A stretch of 32,474 nucleotides of DNA from Pseudorhodobacter antarcticus. GTDB lineage: Bacteria > Pseudomonadota > Alphaproteobacteria > Rhodobacterales > Rhodobacteraceae. Shown here in pieces: positions 16,644 to 24,913 of the stretch; position 1 is the first letter of the stretch, and every line of letters begins with the position of its first letter. The stretch spans positions 1 through 32,474 of the forward strand of contig CAMBWO010000011.1 of assembly GCA_945871285.1 (NCBI GenBank). Reading direction: 5' to 3'. The notes beneath the pieces were generated by a model, which saw only the letters and a program-made list of their open reading frames with translations, did no database searches and had not been told where the DNA came from. Both the position numbers and the translations under genes were made by a program.

Positions 16644-17647
16644 GAGGCGCGCCCGAGTTTGATCTTGGATTTGGGGTCAAGCGCGTCACGCAATCCGTCG
16701 CCAAAAACGTTCAATGAGAGGACCGAAATCACGATCATGATGCCGGGAGCCAGGGCCACGACGGGGCGGGTGTAGAGAAGGCCCTGCCCGTCCTGAATGA
16801 TGGTGCCCCAGGACGCATCGGGCGGTTGAACGCCGATGGACAGGAAGGACAAAGCACTTTCGGTCAGCATGTTCAGCGCCATCATGATGGGCACGAAGAC
16901 GATGAGGGTGGTGGAGATGTTGGGCAGGATATCCTTAAGCAGGATGCGCGAGGGCGGCGCCCCCAACCCGATGGCGGCCATGACGAAATCGGAATTCCTG
17001 AGCGACATCACCTGCCCCCGGATGGGCCGGGCGACGTAAGGAATGTAGATCAGGCCGATGATGAAGATGGGCAGCCAGAGGGAGCCAGAGTCGATCACAA
17101 AGGGCCCGATGGTGATGCCTTGGGTGATGAGGACGATCGAGAGGGAGATGGCCAGCAGGTAGACCGGAAACGCCCAGAGGACATCGAGGATGCGGGACAG
17201 AACCATATCCACCACGCCGCCGAAAAACCCGGCGGCAAGGCCAAAGGCGGTGGCGAAGGTCAGGGTGAATGTGGTGGCGGCGGCGGCGATCAGGATCGAG
17301 TTCATCCCGCCATACAGCAGACGCGCCATCACGTCGCGGCCCTGATTGTCGGCCCCCAGAAAGTAGTTGCCAAGTTCCCATGTCGGGCCGATGGGGGTGT
17401 AGCCAAGGGCAAGGCCCGTGGTCGGCAGTTCCATCACGGGACGCTGTTCGCCGTTGATCGTGATCACGGCGTCGAGGGTGGATTTGAAGGGCTGCACACC
17501 GGCCCAATAGGCATAGACCGGGGCCATCAGGCAGGCGACCACGACAGCCAGAAACACGGCAAGCGCGACCAATGCGGTGCGGTCGCGGCGCATACGATGA
17601 AATGCCGTGGCCCATGGGCCACGGCTGGTGTTTGGGGCAAGGCTCAC
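16640..17647 (-). CDS. peptide-type ABC transporter permease (DppC-like)
   Basis: A 335-residue permease with the N-terminal OppC-type region (RMRRDRTALVALAVFLAVVV) and a periplasmic loop that includes LGADNQGRDVMARLLYGG, a DppC/OppC hallmark. The coupling motif appears as DFVMAAIGLGAPPSRILLKD. It begins with GTG (17645-17647), four bases after the binding-protein stop, and overlaps the DppB-like gene by four bases. The N-terminal loop is longer than in E. coli DppC. Confidence 0.9.
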   Translation of the reverse strand: MSLAPNTSRGPWATAFHRMRRDRTALVALAVFLAVVVACLMAPVYAYWAGVQPFKSTLDAVITINGEQRPVMELPTTGLALGYTPIGPTWELGNYFLGADNQGRDVMARLLYGGMNSILIAAAATTFTLTFATAFGLAAGFFGGVVDMVLSRILDVLWAFPVYLLAISLSIVLITQGITIGPFVIDSGSLWLPIFIIGLIYIPYVARPIRGQVMSLRNSDFVMAAIGLGAPPSRILLKDILPNISTTLIVFVPIMMALNMLTESALSFLSIGVQPPDASWGTIIQDGQGLLYTRPVVALAPGIMIVISVLSLNVFGDGLRDALDPKSKIKLGRAS

Positions 17648-17651
17648 AGGA

Positions 17652-19304
17652 TCACTGGACCCATGACTGGGTGATCATCCAGTAGAACTGCGAGTTGAAC
17701 TGGAAGTTGCCCAGACGCTCGGACACAAAGTCGATCCGCTTGGGGGTGAACAGAGCGGCCATGGGGGCTGCATCGGTCACGGCCTTGTCGATATCGGCCC
17801 ACATCAGGTCGGCCGCCGCAGGATCGCTGACACCCAGCAGCAGCGCCTCGTCCATCTTGGCCTGAATGTCCTTGTCGCAGAAGCCCGCGATGTTGATGGA
17901 CGAGTCAGAGCCGGGGCTGAAGGAGGCGCAACCGAACAGGATGTTCAGGAAGTCCGACGCGGCGGGATAGTCCTGATACCATTGGGTCAACGAGATTTGC
18001 ACGTTGTTGTTGGTGTTCTGGATATAGGTGAACTGGATGTTCGGCGAGATCGGCTTGACCTCGGCCTCATAGCCAATCTCGGTCAGGACCGATTGCAGAT
18101 AAGTGCCGATCGACTTGGACACGGTGGTATCCTCGGCAATGATGGTTACCTTCTGGCCCTTGGTGCCAGACTCCTCGACCAGCGCCTTGGCTTTCTCCAG
18201 ATCGGGAGCGGACCACTTTTCGCCGGGATCGACGGTATAGGGGCAGTAGGGCACGTGTCCGGGGAAGCCGGGGGGCAGAACCTGGCAGATCGGGCTGGCC
18301 AGAACCGGGCCGCCGAACAGGTTGACCATGGCGTTGCGGTCGATGGCATAGTTGACGGCCTGACGCGCCAGCACGTTGTTGAAGGGCGCGATGTTGGTGT
18401 TCATCGGCGCATACCACCAGGCGGTGAGCGTGGTGATGTTGACCTGATCGGCATAGGTGGTGCCAATCTCGCCCAGACGGTCGGTCGGCGGCTGGTCGAA
18501 CATCCAGTCCGCTTCGCCGTTCTGAACGGCGGTGACCTGCGCTTCGTCGGTCAGGCCGAAATCGTATTGCACGACATCGGGGTAACCGTCGGGCTGGGCT
18601 TCCTCGCTCCAGACCTTGAAGTGGGGGTTGCGTTCCAGCTTCATGCCGGTGTTGGGGTCATAGGCGCTGATGTAATAGGCCCCGGTGCCGGGCGCGGGCA
18701 CGGTGCCAAGGTCACTGGCCGGAGTGTCGGCGGGCAGGATGGCCGCGTGGGGCAGCGCCAGCTTGTCAAAGAACTCGGCATCGGGGCGGGTCAGGTTGAT
18801 GGTGACGGTGCCCGCAGCCTCATCGCCCACAACGCCGCCCTCAAGGGTGCAGGTCGCGGGGTCGGCCAAGCAGGCATCGGCGCCCACGATGACGGAATAA
18901 AAGCCGCCAGCGGTGGGGCTGGACACCTTGAAGATGCGCTGCAACGAGGCGACAACATCCTTGACGCCCATTTCCTGACCGTTCGAGAACATGATCCCCT
19001 TGCGGATCTTGAACACATAGGTCTTGCCGTCATTGGTCGGCTCGGGGATCGCCTCGGCTAGGTTCGGAACCTTGGTGAAGCCGTCGGCGCCAGCGGCCTT
19101 TTTGAATCCGACAAGGCCGTCATAAAGGCTTTGATACACCTGCCAGTATTGCAAGGTATAGTTGATATGGGGGTCCACGGTGCCCCCGGCGGAACGGGCG
19201 ACCAAGCGCATGGTGCCGCCGCGATGTTCGGTCTGGTATTCGGCCAGGGCTGGCGTCAGGCCCAGAAGGCTGGCCGCGACGGTGGCAAACAGAAGTTTCT
19301 TCAT
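17652..19304 (-). CDS. family 5 extracellular solute-binding protein
   Basis: A 550-residue periplasmic binding protein (SBP_bac_5) for the operon transporter. A signal peptide is clear (MKKLLFATVAASLLGLTPALA, cut before EYQ). The mature part has the family pattern of a bilobal DppA/OppA protein, for example FKIRKGIMFSNGQEMGVKDV near residue 100 and RQAVNYAIDRNAMVNLFGGP near residue 320. The mature chain contains several cysteines (DACLADPATCTLEG; CQVLPPGFPGHVPYC), which may form disulfides. GGGGAG lies seven bases before the ATG. It follows the hydrolase gene at 19 nt. Neighbouring amide-cleaving enzymes suggest an amide or peptide ligand. Confidence 0.92.
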   Translation of the reverse strand: MKKLLFATVAASLLGLTPALAEYQTEHRGGTMRLVARSAGGTVDPHINYTLQYWQVYQSLYDGLVGFKKAAGADGFTKVPNLAEAIPEPTNDGKTYVFKIRKGIMFSNGQEMGVKDVVASLQRIFKVSSPTAGGFYSVIVGADACLADPATCTLEGGVVGDEAAGTVTINLTRPDAEFFDKLALPHAAILPADTPASDLGTVPAPGTGAYYISAYDPNTGMKLERNPHFKVWSEEAQPDGYPDVVQYDFGLTDEAQVTAVQNGEADWMFDQPPTDRLGEIGTTYADQVNITTLTAWWYAPMNTNIAPFNNVLARQAVNYAIDRNAMVNLFGGPVLASPICQVLPPGFPGHVPYCPYTVDPGEKWSAPDLEKAKALVEESGTKGQKVTIIAEDTTVSKSIGTYLQSVLTEIGYEAEVKPISPNIQFTYIQNTNNNVQISLTQWYQDYPAASDFLNILFGCASFSPGSDSSINIAGFCDKDIQAKMDEALLLGVSDPAAADLMWADIDKAVTDAAPMAALFTPKRIDFVSERLGNFQFNSQFYWMITQSWVQ

Positions 19305-19323
19305 TGCAGTCTCCCCGTTTTTG

Positions 19324-20214
19324 TTAGTCGTTCGCGTTCAGAAAACCACCGACGACGCCCATGCAGAACGGCTGTTCCTCGACATGGGGCATGTGGCTAG
19401 AGGCTTCGAAGATCACCCAGGTCGCGCCCGGGATCAGGTCCTTGTAGGGTTGGACGGTGGCAGGTGTCGCCTCGTCATGGCGGCCGGATATGATCAGCGT
19501 CGGCACGTTGATCTTGGGCAATTCTGGTGTGATGTCCCAGTTCTTCAAGGTGCCCACAACGAAAAATTCGTTGGGGCCGTTCATGGTGTGGTAAACGGTC
19601 GGGTCCTTGGCGGTTTGTTCAAAGCTGGCCACCACCTCGGGCGGGTTCGGCACGACGCGGCAGACATGGCGGGAATAGACCCATTCGGTGGCGGCCTTGT
19701 AGGCGGGGTTGTCATAGTCGCCCGAGGCTTCGTATTTGTTCAACGCGTCCTGAATATCCTGCGGCATTTCAGACCGCTGGCGCATCGCCTCGGAGGACCA
19801 CAGCGCCATCGATGCGGGTGAGTTTGCAATTGTGAGCGATTTCAACCCCTTGGACCGCCGCACGCCATATTCGGCCCCCAGCATCCCGCCCCAGCTTTGG
19901 CCCAGCACGTGAAAGCCCGCACGGATGCCCAGATGGTCGATCAGATTTTCCAACTCGTCCACAAACAATTGCGGGGTCCAGAACGAGGGGTCGGCGTCTG
20001 GCAGGTGGGTCGAGTTGCCGCAACCGATCTGGTCGTAGTGGATGACCGCCCGGCCATCGTTGGCCAGCAGTTTATAGGCGTCGATGTAGTTGTGCGCGAC
20101 GCCGGGGCCGCCGTGCAGCAGGATGATGGGGGTCTTGCCCGAGCCCAGATCGCCCGTGATGCGATACCATGTTTCATAATCGCGAAACCTGGCGCGGCCT
20201 TCTGTTTGTTTCAT
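19324..20214 (-). CDS. alpha/beta hydrolase, proline iminopeptidase / amino-acid amidase type
   Basis: A 296-residue cytoplasmic serine hydrolase with no signal peptide. The oxyanion motif HGGPG is at 34-38, the nucleophile is Ser107 in GQSWGG, and the likely acid and base are Asp247 (GRHDEATP) and His274 (SSHMPHVE). The subgroup includes proline iminopeptidases and L-amino-acid amidases that release ammonia from amino-acid amides. I use the ATG at 20214 (MKQTEGRARFRD), with GGGG six bases upstream. An alternative ATG at 20250 is also in frame. It lies between the FmdA-like amidase and the ABC transporter genes, so its substrate is probably imported by that transporter. Confidence 0.87.
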   Translation of the reverse strand: MKQTEGRARFRDYETWYRITGDLGSGKTPIILLHGGPGVAHNYIDAYKLLANDGRAVIHYDQIGCGNSTHLPDADPSFWTPQLFVDELENLIDHLGIRAGFHVLGQSWGGMLGAEYGVRRSKGLKSLTIANSPASMALWSSEAMRQRSEMPQDIQDALNKYEASGDYDNPAYKAATEWVYSRHVCRVVPNPPEVVASFEQTAKDPTVYHTMNGPNEFFVVGTLKNWDITPELPKINVPTLIISGRHDEATPATVQPYKDLIPGATWVIFEASSHMPHVEEQPFCMGVVGGFLNAND

Positions 20215-20322
20215 CTGATCCCCCGAGTCCTTTGAGCTTAAAGGTTCCATTTGTTTCGCCCTAGTCAACAAGATTCACGCGGGGTCGCAGTCCAAAGTCG
20301 GACATTTGTGCAGCTTCGCCCG

Positions 20323-21267
20323 TTATTCGAACACGGCCCGCGGGAAGTAAAAGCTGACAACCCAGTTGGGCATGTCGACGATTTCCGAGATGCGCAGATC
20401 GCCGCAGGTGGACACCAGCATATAGGCGTCCACCGCTGACAGGCCGCGCGTGGCACACAGGTGGTCGATCATGGCGGACACCGCATCGCGGGCACCGGAC
20501 ATCAGGTCAGGGCCGATGCCGGTGGTCACCTCATACCCCTTGGCGTCCAGATGGTTGGTGACCGGGCCGGGGGTGGTGAAGCGCGGGGTTTTCAGGTTGG
20601 CGCCCTTGATCAGATCCAGGGTCAGGACGACGTCCATCGGGCTTTCGATGGCGGTGCCGCACACCTCGCCGTCGCCTTGGGCGGCATGGGTGTCACCGAC
20701 ACTGAACAGGGCGCCGGCCACCTCGATCGGCAGGTAAAGCGTTGTTCCGGCGGCCAGATCGCGGATGTCCAGATTGCCGCCGACGCGGCGGGGCGGCACG
20801 ACGGAATGCAGGCCCATTGCGGCTGGGGCGCAGCCGATGGTGCCGGCAAAGGGTTTCAGCGGCACGCGGGCATGTTTGCCATAGAGGGCGGGGGCAAGGC
20901 TGGTGGAGTCATAGGACCAGATGTGCAGCGCGGGGTCGTCAAATTGGTCCGCCAGCAGGCCGAAACCCGGGATATTGGCCGTCCAGCCCCAACCCGAGGG
21001 GGCAAAGCTGTCAATCGTCACTTTCAGCGCATCGCCGGGCATGGCGCCCTCGATATAGATCGGTCCGGACACCGGATTGACCTTGGAAAAGTCCAGCGTG
21101 CTGACCTCGGCCACGGTGGATTTGGCGCTGAACTGACCGGCAGAACTGTCAAGGCAATGAAACAGGATGGTCGAGCCCGGTTCGGCGCGGACGGCTGGGG
21201 TCAAACTGTTGTCCCAGCCGAAATGGTGCTGTGCGCCGTGAATGGTGTAGTTGCAGTCCTTGCACAT
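20323..21267 (-). CDS. acetamidase/formamidase family protein
   Basis: A 314-residue FmdA/AmdA-family enzyme, expected to hydrolyse short amides such as formamide or acetamide to the acid and ammonia in the cytoplasm. Conserved stretches include HHFGWDNS near the N-terminus, GWGWTANIPGFGLL, and VGDTHAAQGDGEVCGTAIE, which holds the family His/Asp/Glu residues. The protein ends WVVSFYFPRAVFE as in relatives. I start at MCKDCNYTIHG (21267); an ATG three codons upstream (21276) is possible. The ORF track start at 21468 runs into the divergent neighbour. It is the first gene of the amide/peptide operon. Confidence 0.89.
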   Translation of the reverse strand: MCKDCNYTIHGAQHHFGWDNSLTPAVRAEPGSTILFHCLDSSAGQFSAKSTVAEVSTLDFSKVNPVSGPIYIEGAMPGDALKVTIDSFAPSGWGWTANIPGFGLLADQFDDPALHIWSYDSTSLAPALYGKHARVPLKPFAGTIGCAPAAMGLHSVVPPRRVGGNLDIRDLAAGTTLYLPIEVAGALFSVGDTHAAQGDGEVCGTAIESPMDVVLTLDLIKGANLKTPRFTTPGPVTNHLDAKGYEVTTGIGPDLMSGARDAVSAMIDHLCATRGLSAVDAYMLVSTCGDLRISEIVDMPNWVVSFYFPRAVFE

Positions 21268-21282
21268 GGCGGGCATTTCCCT

Positions 21283-21376
21283 GTTGGCTGATTCTTGCGG
21301 CCAACCTAGCGCAAGGGGTTGGGCGGGGGCCAGTTGCCTTTCACCCGGACCTTGCAACCGCTGCCAAAACTGGCAG
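21283..21376. promoter_or_regulatory. inverted repeats in the divergent amidase/dehydrogenase promoter region
   Basis: The 139-bp gap between the divergent starts holds two inverted repeats: GTTGGC (21283-21288) with GCCAAC (21300-21305), and CTGCCAAAACTGGCAG (21361-21376). The second ends 30 bp before the dehydrogenase ATG. Either could be an operator for one or both transcripts. No regulator gene is adjacent, so I cannot name the protein. Confidence 0.4.
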
Positions 21377-21406
21377 TGTCGCGGGCAACCAGTTGGAGGA
21401 AATGCG

Positions 21407-22291
21407 ATGGGTGAGACAGTAGGCTTTGTCGGCGTCGGCCTGATGGGGCATGGGATGGCGAAGAACATCGTTGAAAAGGGCTATCCGCTGATGGTGATCG
21501 CCCACCGCAACCGCGCCCCGGTCGAGGACCTGGTGGGGCGCGGCGCGGTCGAGGTGGCGACGCTGGAGGAGATGGGTGCTGCCTGCAGTGTGATCTTTCT
21601 GTGCCTGACCGGATCGCCGGAAGTGGCGGCGGTTGTGGCGCGGCTGAAACCCGTGCTGGCGGCGGGGTCGGTGATCGTCGATTGTTCAACCGCAGACCCG
21701 ACGGTGACGCTGCAACTGGCGGCGGAACTGGCCGAGAAGGGGGTGGGACTTGTGGATGCGCCACTGAGCCGGACGCCGAAAGAGGCCTGGGCCGGGACGC
21801 TGGATTGCATGGTTGGGGCCGATGACGCGCAGTTTGCCCGGTTGCAGCCGGTGATTGCATGCTTTGCCGCCAAGATCGTGCATATCGGCGGGGTCGGCGA
21901 TGGGCACAAGATGAAATTGCTGAACAATTTCCTGTCGCTGGGTTATGGCGCGCTTTATGCCGAGGCTTTGGCCCTGTCGCGCAAGGTGGGCATTCCGGTC
22001 GCCAAGTTCGACAGCGTCATCCGTGGCGGGCGGATGGATTGCGGGTTTTACCAGACCTTCATGGGCTATGCGCTGGAGGGCAACCGCGAGGCGCACCGCT
22101 TTACCCTGACCAATGCCCACAAGGACATGCGCTATGTCGAGGCGATGGCCAATGCGGCGGTCGTGGCGACACCGCTGGCCAGTGCCATCAAGAATTCCTA
22201 TGCCCATGCCGTCGCCAGCGGCAGCAACGGATCCGAGGATTACGTGCCGCATCTGGCCGATGTGATCGCCAAGGCGAACGGGGCGGCCTAG
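21407..22291 (+). CDS. NAD(P)-dependent beta-hydroxyacid dehydrogenase
   Basis: A 294-residue enzyme of the 3-hydroxyisobutyrate dehydrogenase / tartronate semialdehyde reductase family. The Rossmann motif is GFVGVGLMGHGMA (residues 6-18), the substrate loop is DAPLSRTPKEAWAGTL (118-132), and the catalytic lysine is Lys170 in GHKMKLLNNF. The loop differs from the DAPVSGG form of classical members, so the substrate is uncertain; a C4 sugar acid such as threonate is one possibility. The ATG at 21407 has GGAGG seven to eight bases upstream, and the 52 extra ORF-track residues are intergenic. It is a single gene between two minus-strand operons and shares CTAG as its stop with the kinase gene. 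Confidence 0.88.
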   Translation: MGETVGFVGVGLMGHGMAKNIVEKGYPLMVIAHRNRAPVEDLVGRGAVEVATLEEMGAACSVIFLCLTGSPEVAAVVARLKPVLAAGSVIVDCSTADPTVTLQLAAELAEKGVGLVDAPLSRTPKEAWAGTLDCMVGADDAQFARLQPVIACFAAKIVHIGGVGDGHKMKLLNNFLSLGYGALYAEALALSRKVGIPVAKFDSVIRGGRMDCGFYQTFMGYALEGNREAHRFTLTNAHKDMRYVEAMANAAVVATPLASAIKNSYAHAVASGSNGSEDYVPHLADVIAKANGAA

Positions 22292-23907
22292 CCCCGCAGC
22301 GCCTCGAACAGGCGGGCGACGGCTTCGGCGCCGGGGTCGATATGGCCCGACAGATTTTGCGCCGAGACATAAGAGGCGCGGCCGGAGCGGGCCTTTTTCA
22401 GCGTGGCGGTATAGTCGGCCCCCTTGCGGGCGGCGGTGGCGGCGGCGGCGATGCCGTCGCCCAAGGCCTCGAGTGCGGGGTGCAGGGCGTCCACCATCGT
22501 GCGGTCGCCCGGTTTTGCGCCGCCGATTTCCTGCATCCGTTCCAACCCCGCCTTCAGCGCGTCCTGCATGGTCATGCCGCTGGACGCAGCATCACCCGCA
22601 GCGGCAAAGAAGATGGCAAGAAGCACACCGGACGACCCGCCCATGGTCTGGCTCAGTTCCAGCCCGATGGCGCGGTAAAGCTGAGTATGGTCGGCCAAGG
22701 GCAGGTTGTCCATCGCGCCGATCAGGGCATGGGCCGCGCCAGACAGGGTGGACCCGGTATCGCCGTCGCCGGATTTGGCATCCAGGGCGTTCAGGTCATG
22801 TTCCAGCCCGATCATGATTTCGCAGCAATGCGTCAGGAAGGCACGGGTGGCGGGGTGGTTCGAGGGCAAGGGTTTGATCGGGGCCAGACCGTCGGGCAGC
22901 GCCAGAATGGCGGGTTTGCTGACCGAAAGGCAGCCTGGCCAGGCCGACAGATCGACGCGCGCGCACAAGGCCTCCTCATCCTGCGCGGTCAGGGGCAGGA
23001 CGGAAATCGACACGCCATGCATGTCCAGCGAGGTCATCATCGAGGACGGGCCGACCATGTATTTGATCCGGGGGGCAAGGGCGGAGCGGGCGAGTTCATA
23101 GGCCAGCACCGACATCTCCAGTTCCGACGTGGCGCCAAGGTTGTTCAAGAGCACGGCATGGGGCTGGTCGGACATCACGGGCGTCAGACGTTCGATCATC
23201 GCACTCATCGCCTGTTCGGCACCGGAAAAATCGATCTGGTCGACGCCGGGTTCACCGTGGATGCCAAGGCCCAGTTCGGCCATGCCGGGGGTGATGCGGC
23301 TTTCCTTGGCCGACCCCGGCACGGTGCAGGTGTCCAGCGACATGCCGATGGATTTGGTGCCGGCGATGACCCGCTCGGCCGCCTCGGTGACGGTCGCAAG
23401 GTCGGCGCCCTGTTCGGCGAGGTGGCCCGCGATCTTGTGCACAAACAGCGTGCCGGCAAGGCCGCGCGACTGCGGCAGGTCGGGCAGGGCGATGTCGTCA
23501 TCCACGATCACCATGCTGACCTTGCGGCCAAAGGCACGGGCGCGTTCGGCGGCCAGGCCAAAGTTCAGCCGGTCGCCAGTGTAGTTTTTCACGATCAGCA
23601 AACACCCCGCGGCCCCCGTCACCGCCAGAATCCCCGCCAGTACCGCATCGACCGAAGGGCTGGCGAACACATCGCCGCAGACCGCCGCCGTCAGCATCCC
23701 CGCACCGACAAACCCCGCATGGGCGGGTTCGTGCCCTGCCCCGCCACCCGACACCAGCGCAACCCGTGAGCGGTCCCAATCGGCCCGCACCACAACGCGT
23801 ATATGGGGAAAGCCGTCCAACCGGGTCAGACGCCCCCCCGAGGTGAGGATCGCGCCCTCGATCGCCTCGGTCACGATGTTTTCGCGCTTGTTCATGAATT
23901 GGGTCAT
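22288..23907 (-). CDS. ATP-dependent dihydroxyacetone-type kinase (fused DhaK-DhaL)
   Basis: A 539-residue kinase with both domains fused, as in ATP-dependent Dak enzymes. DhaK spans about residues 1-330: SGGGAGHEPAHAGFVG, and His217 in GIHGEPG, which in the family bonds covalently to the keto group of the substrate. DhaL spans about 350-539, with Mg-ATP ligands in SGDGDTGST (Asp381, Asp383). Likely substrates are dihydroxyacetone or a C4 ketose such as erythrulose. It starts at the ATG at 23907 with AAGGA upstream, 10 nt after the ATPase gene, as last gene of the ABC operon. This suggests that the imported sugar is phosphorylated directly. Confidence 0.91.
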   Translation of the reverse strand: MTQFMNKRENIVTEAIEGAILTSGGRLTRLDGFPHIRVVVRADWDRSRVALVSGGGAGHEPAHAGFVGAGMLTAAVCGDVFASPSVDAVLAGILAVTGAAGCLLIVKNYTGDRLNFGLAAERARAFGRKVSMVIVDDDIALPDLPQSRGLAGTLFVHKIAGHLAEQGADLATVTEAAERVIAGTKSIGMSLDTCTVPGSAKESRITPGMAELGLGIHGEPGVDQIDFSGAEQAMSAMIERLTPVMSDQPHAVLLNNLGATSELEMSVLAYELARSALAPRIKYMVGPSSMMTSLDMHGVSISVLPLTAQDEEALCARVDLSAWPGCLSVSKPAILALPDGLAPIKPLPSNHPATRAFLTHCCEIMIGLEHDLNALDAKSGDGDTGSTLSGAAHALIGAMDNLPLADHTQLYRAIGLELSQTMGGSSGVLLAIFFAAAGDAASSGMTMQDALKAGLERMQEIGGAKPGDRTMVDALHPALEALGDGIAAAATAARKGADYTATLKKARSGRASYVSAQNLSGHIDPGAEAVARLFEALRG

Positions 23908-23917
23908 GGCTTTTTCC

Positions 23918-24913
23918 TTACGGGATGCGGGCGCCGGTGGCGTCAAAGTAGAAGGGGCGGTCGGGTTGGATTTTCACGATATCGCCTGATTTCAATGCGG
24001 TATGGGCGCCGGTCACAGTGACAAGGTCGTGGTTGTGAAAGGACAGGTGCAGGCGGGTCTGGTCGCCCAGGTGTTCCACCCGCTTGACCAGACTATCCTG
24101 CCCCCTGCCCTGCAGGATCTGTTCGGGGCGCAGGCCGATCTTGACGGCACCCGGCGGGGCCGGGCCGAACAGGTCGGCGGGCAGAATGTTGATATGGGGC
24201 TGACCCAGGCGGCCTGCGGCATAAATGCTGACGGGATGTTCATAAATCTCACGCGGGGTGCCAAATTGGACCAGGCGGCCATGGTCCAACACGCCGACAT
24301 GGGTGGCCATGGTCATCGCCTCGATCTGGTCATGGGTGACGTAAAGGAAGGTGGCGCCCAGGTTGGCCTGGATGTTCTTCAACTCGACCCGCAAGTCGGC
24401 GCGCAGCTTTGCGTCCAGACTGCTGAGGGGTTCGTCCATAAGATAGACCGCCGGGTTGCGCACCAGGGCGCGGCCGATGGAGACGCGCTGCATCTCGCCG
24501 CCGGACAGGGCGGTGGCCTTGTTGTTCAGCTTGTGACTGATTTGCAAGATTTCGGCGACTTCATCCACCTTGCGGTCGATCTCGGCGCGGGGCGTTCGCA
24601 GAAGTGGGGACTTCAGCGGAAACTCCATGTTTTCGCGCACGGTCAGATGGGGGTAGAGCGAGTATTGCTGAAACACCATCGCGACGTTGCGCTGGGCAGG
24701 GGTCAGCCCCTTCATCGCGATGCCGCCGATGGTGACCGCCCCGCTGTCGGGCGCATCAAGGCCGGACACCATGCGCAAGAGCGTGGTCTTGCCCGCCCCG
24801 GTGGGGCCCAGCAGCACGACAAAGGAGCCATCGGGCACGGTCATCGTCACATCCCGCAAGGCGGCCTGCGCGCCGAAGGATTTCGTCACGGTTTGCAGAT
24901 GCACCTCAGCCAT
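23918..24913 (-). CDS. sugar-type ABC transporter ATPase (second of two)
   Basis: A 331-residue MalK/UgpC-type ATPase. Walker A is GPTGAGKTT, the signature LSGGEMQRVSIGRAL, Walker B VYLMDEPLSSLDA, and the switch region VTHDQIEAMTM. A C-terminal TOBE-like domain follows from about residue 240. It overlaps the preceding ATPase gene by 8 nt. Most CUT1 sugar importers use one ATPase as a homodimer; here two different complete ATPases are encoded, so a heterodimer is likely. All catalytic motifs look intact in both. Confidence 0.91.
   Translation of the reverse strand: MAEVHLQTVTKSFGAQAALRDVTMTVPDGSFVVLLGPTGAGKTTLLRMVSGLDAPDSGAVTIGGIAMKGLTPAQRNVAMVFQQYSLYPHLTVRENMEFPLKSPLLRTPRAEIDRKVDEVAEILQISHKLNNKATALSGGEMQRVSIGRALVRNPAVYLMDEPLSSLDAKLRADLRVELKNIQANLGATFLYVTHDQIEAMTMATHVGVLDHGRLVQFGTPREIYEHPVSIYAAGRLGQPHINILPADLFGPAPPGAVKIGLRPEQILQGRGQDSLVKRVEHLGDQTRLHLSFHNHDLVTVTGAHTALKSGDIVKIQPDRPFYFDATGARIP

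Noticed and set aside
21859-23769. 636-residue plus-strand ORF
   Set aside because: It covers the dehydrogenase 3' half in another frame and runs antisense to the DhaK-DhaL gene; it is Gly/Gln/His-rich low-information sequence.
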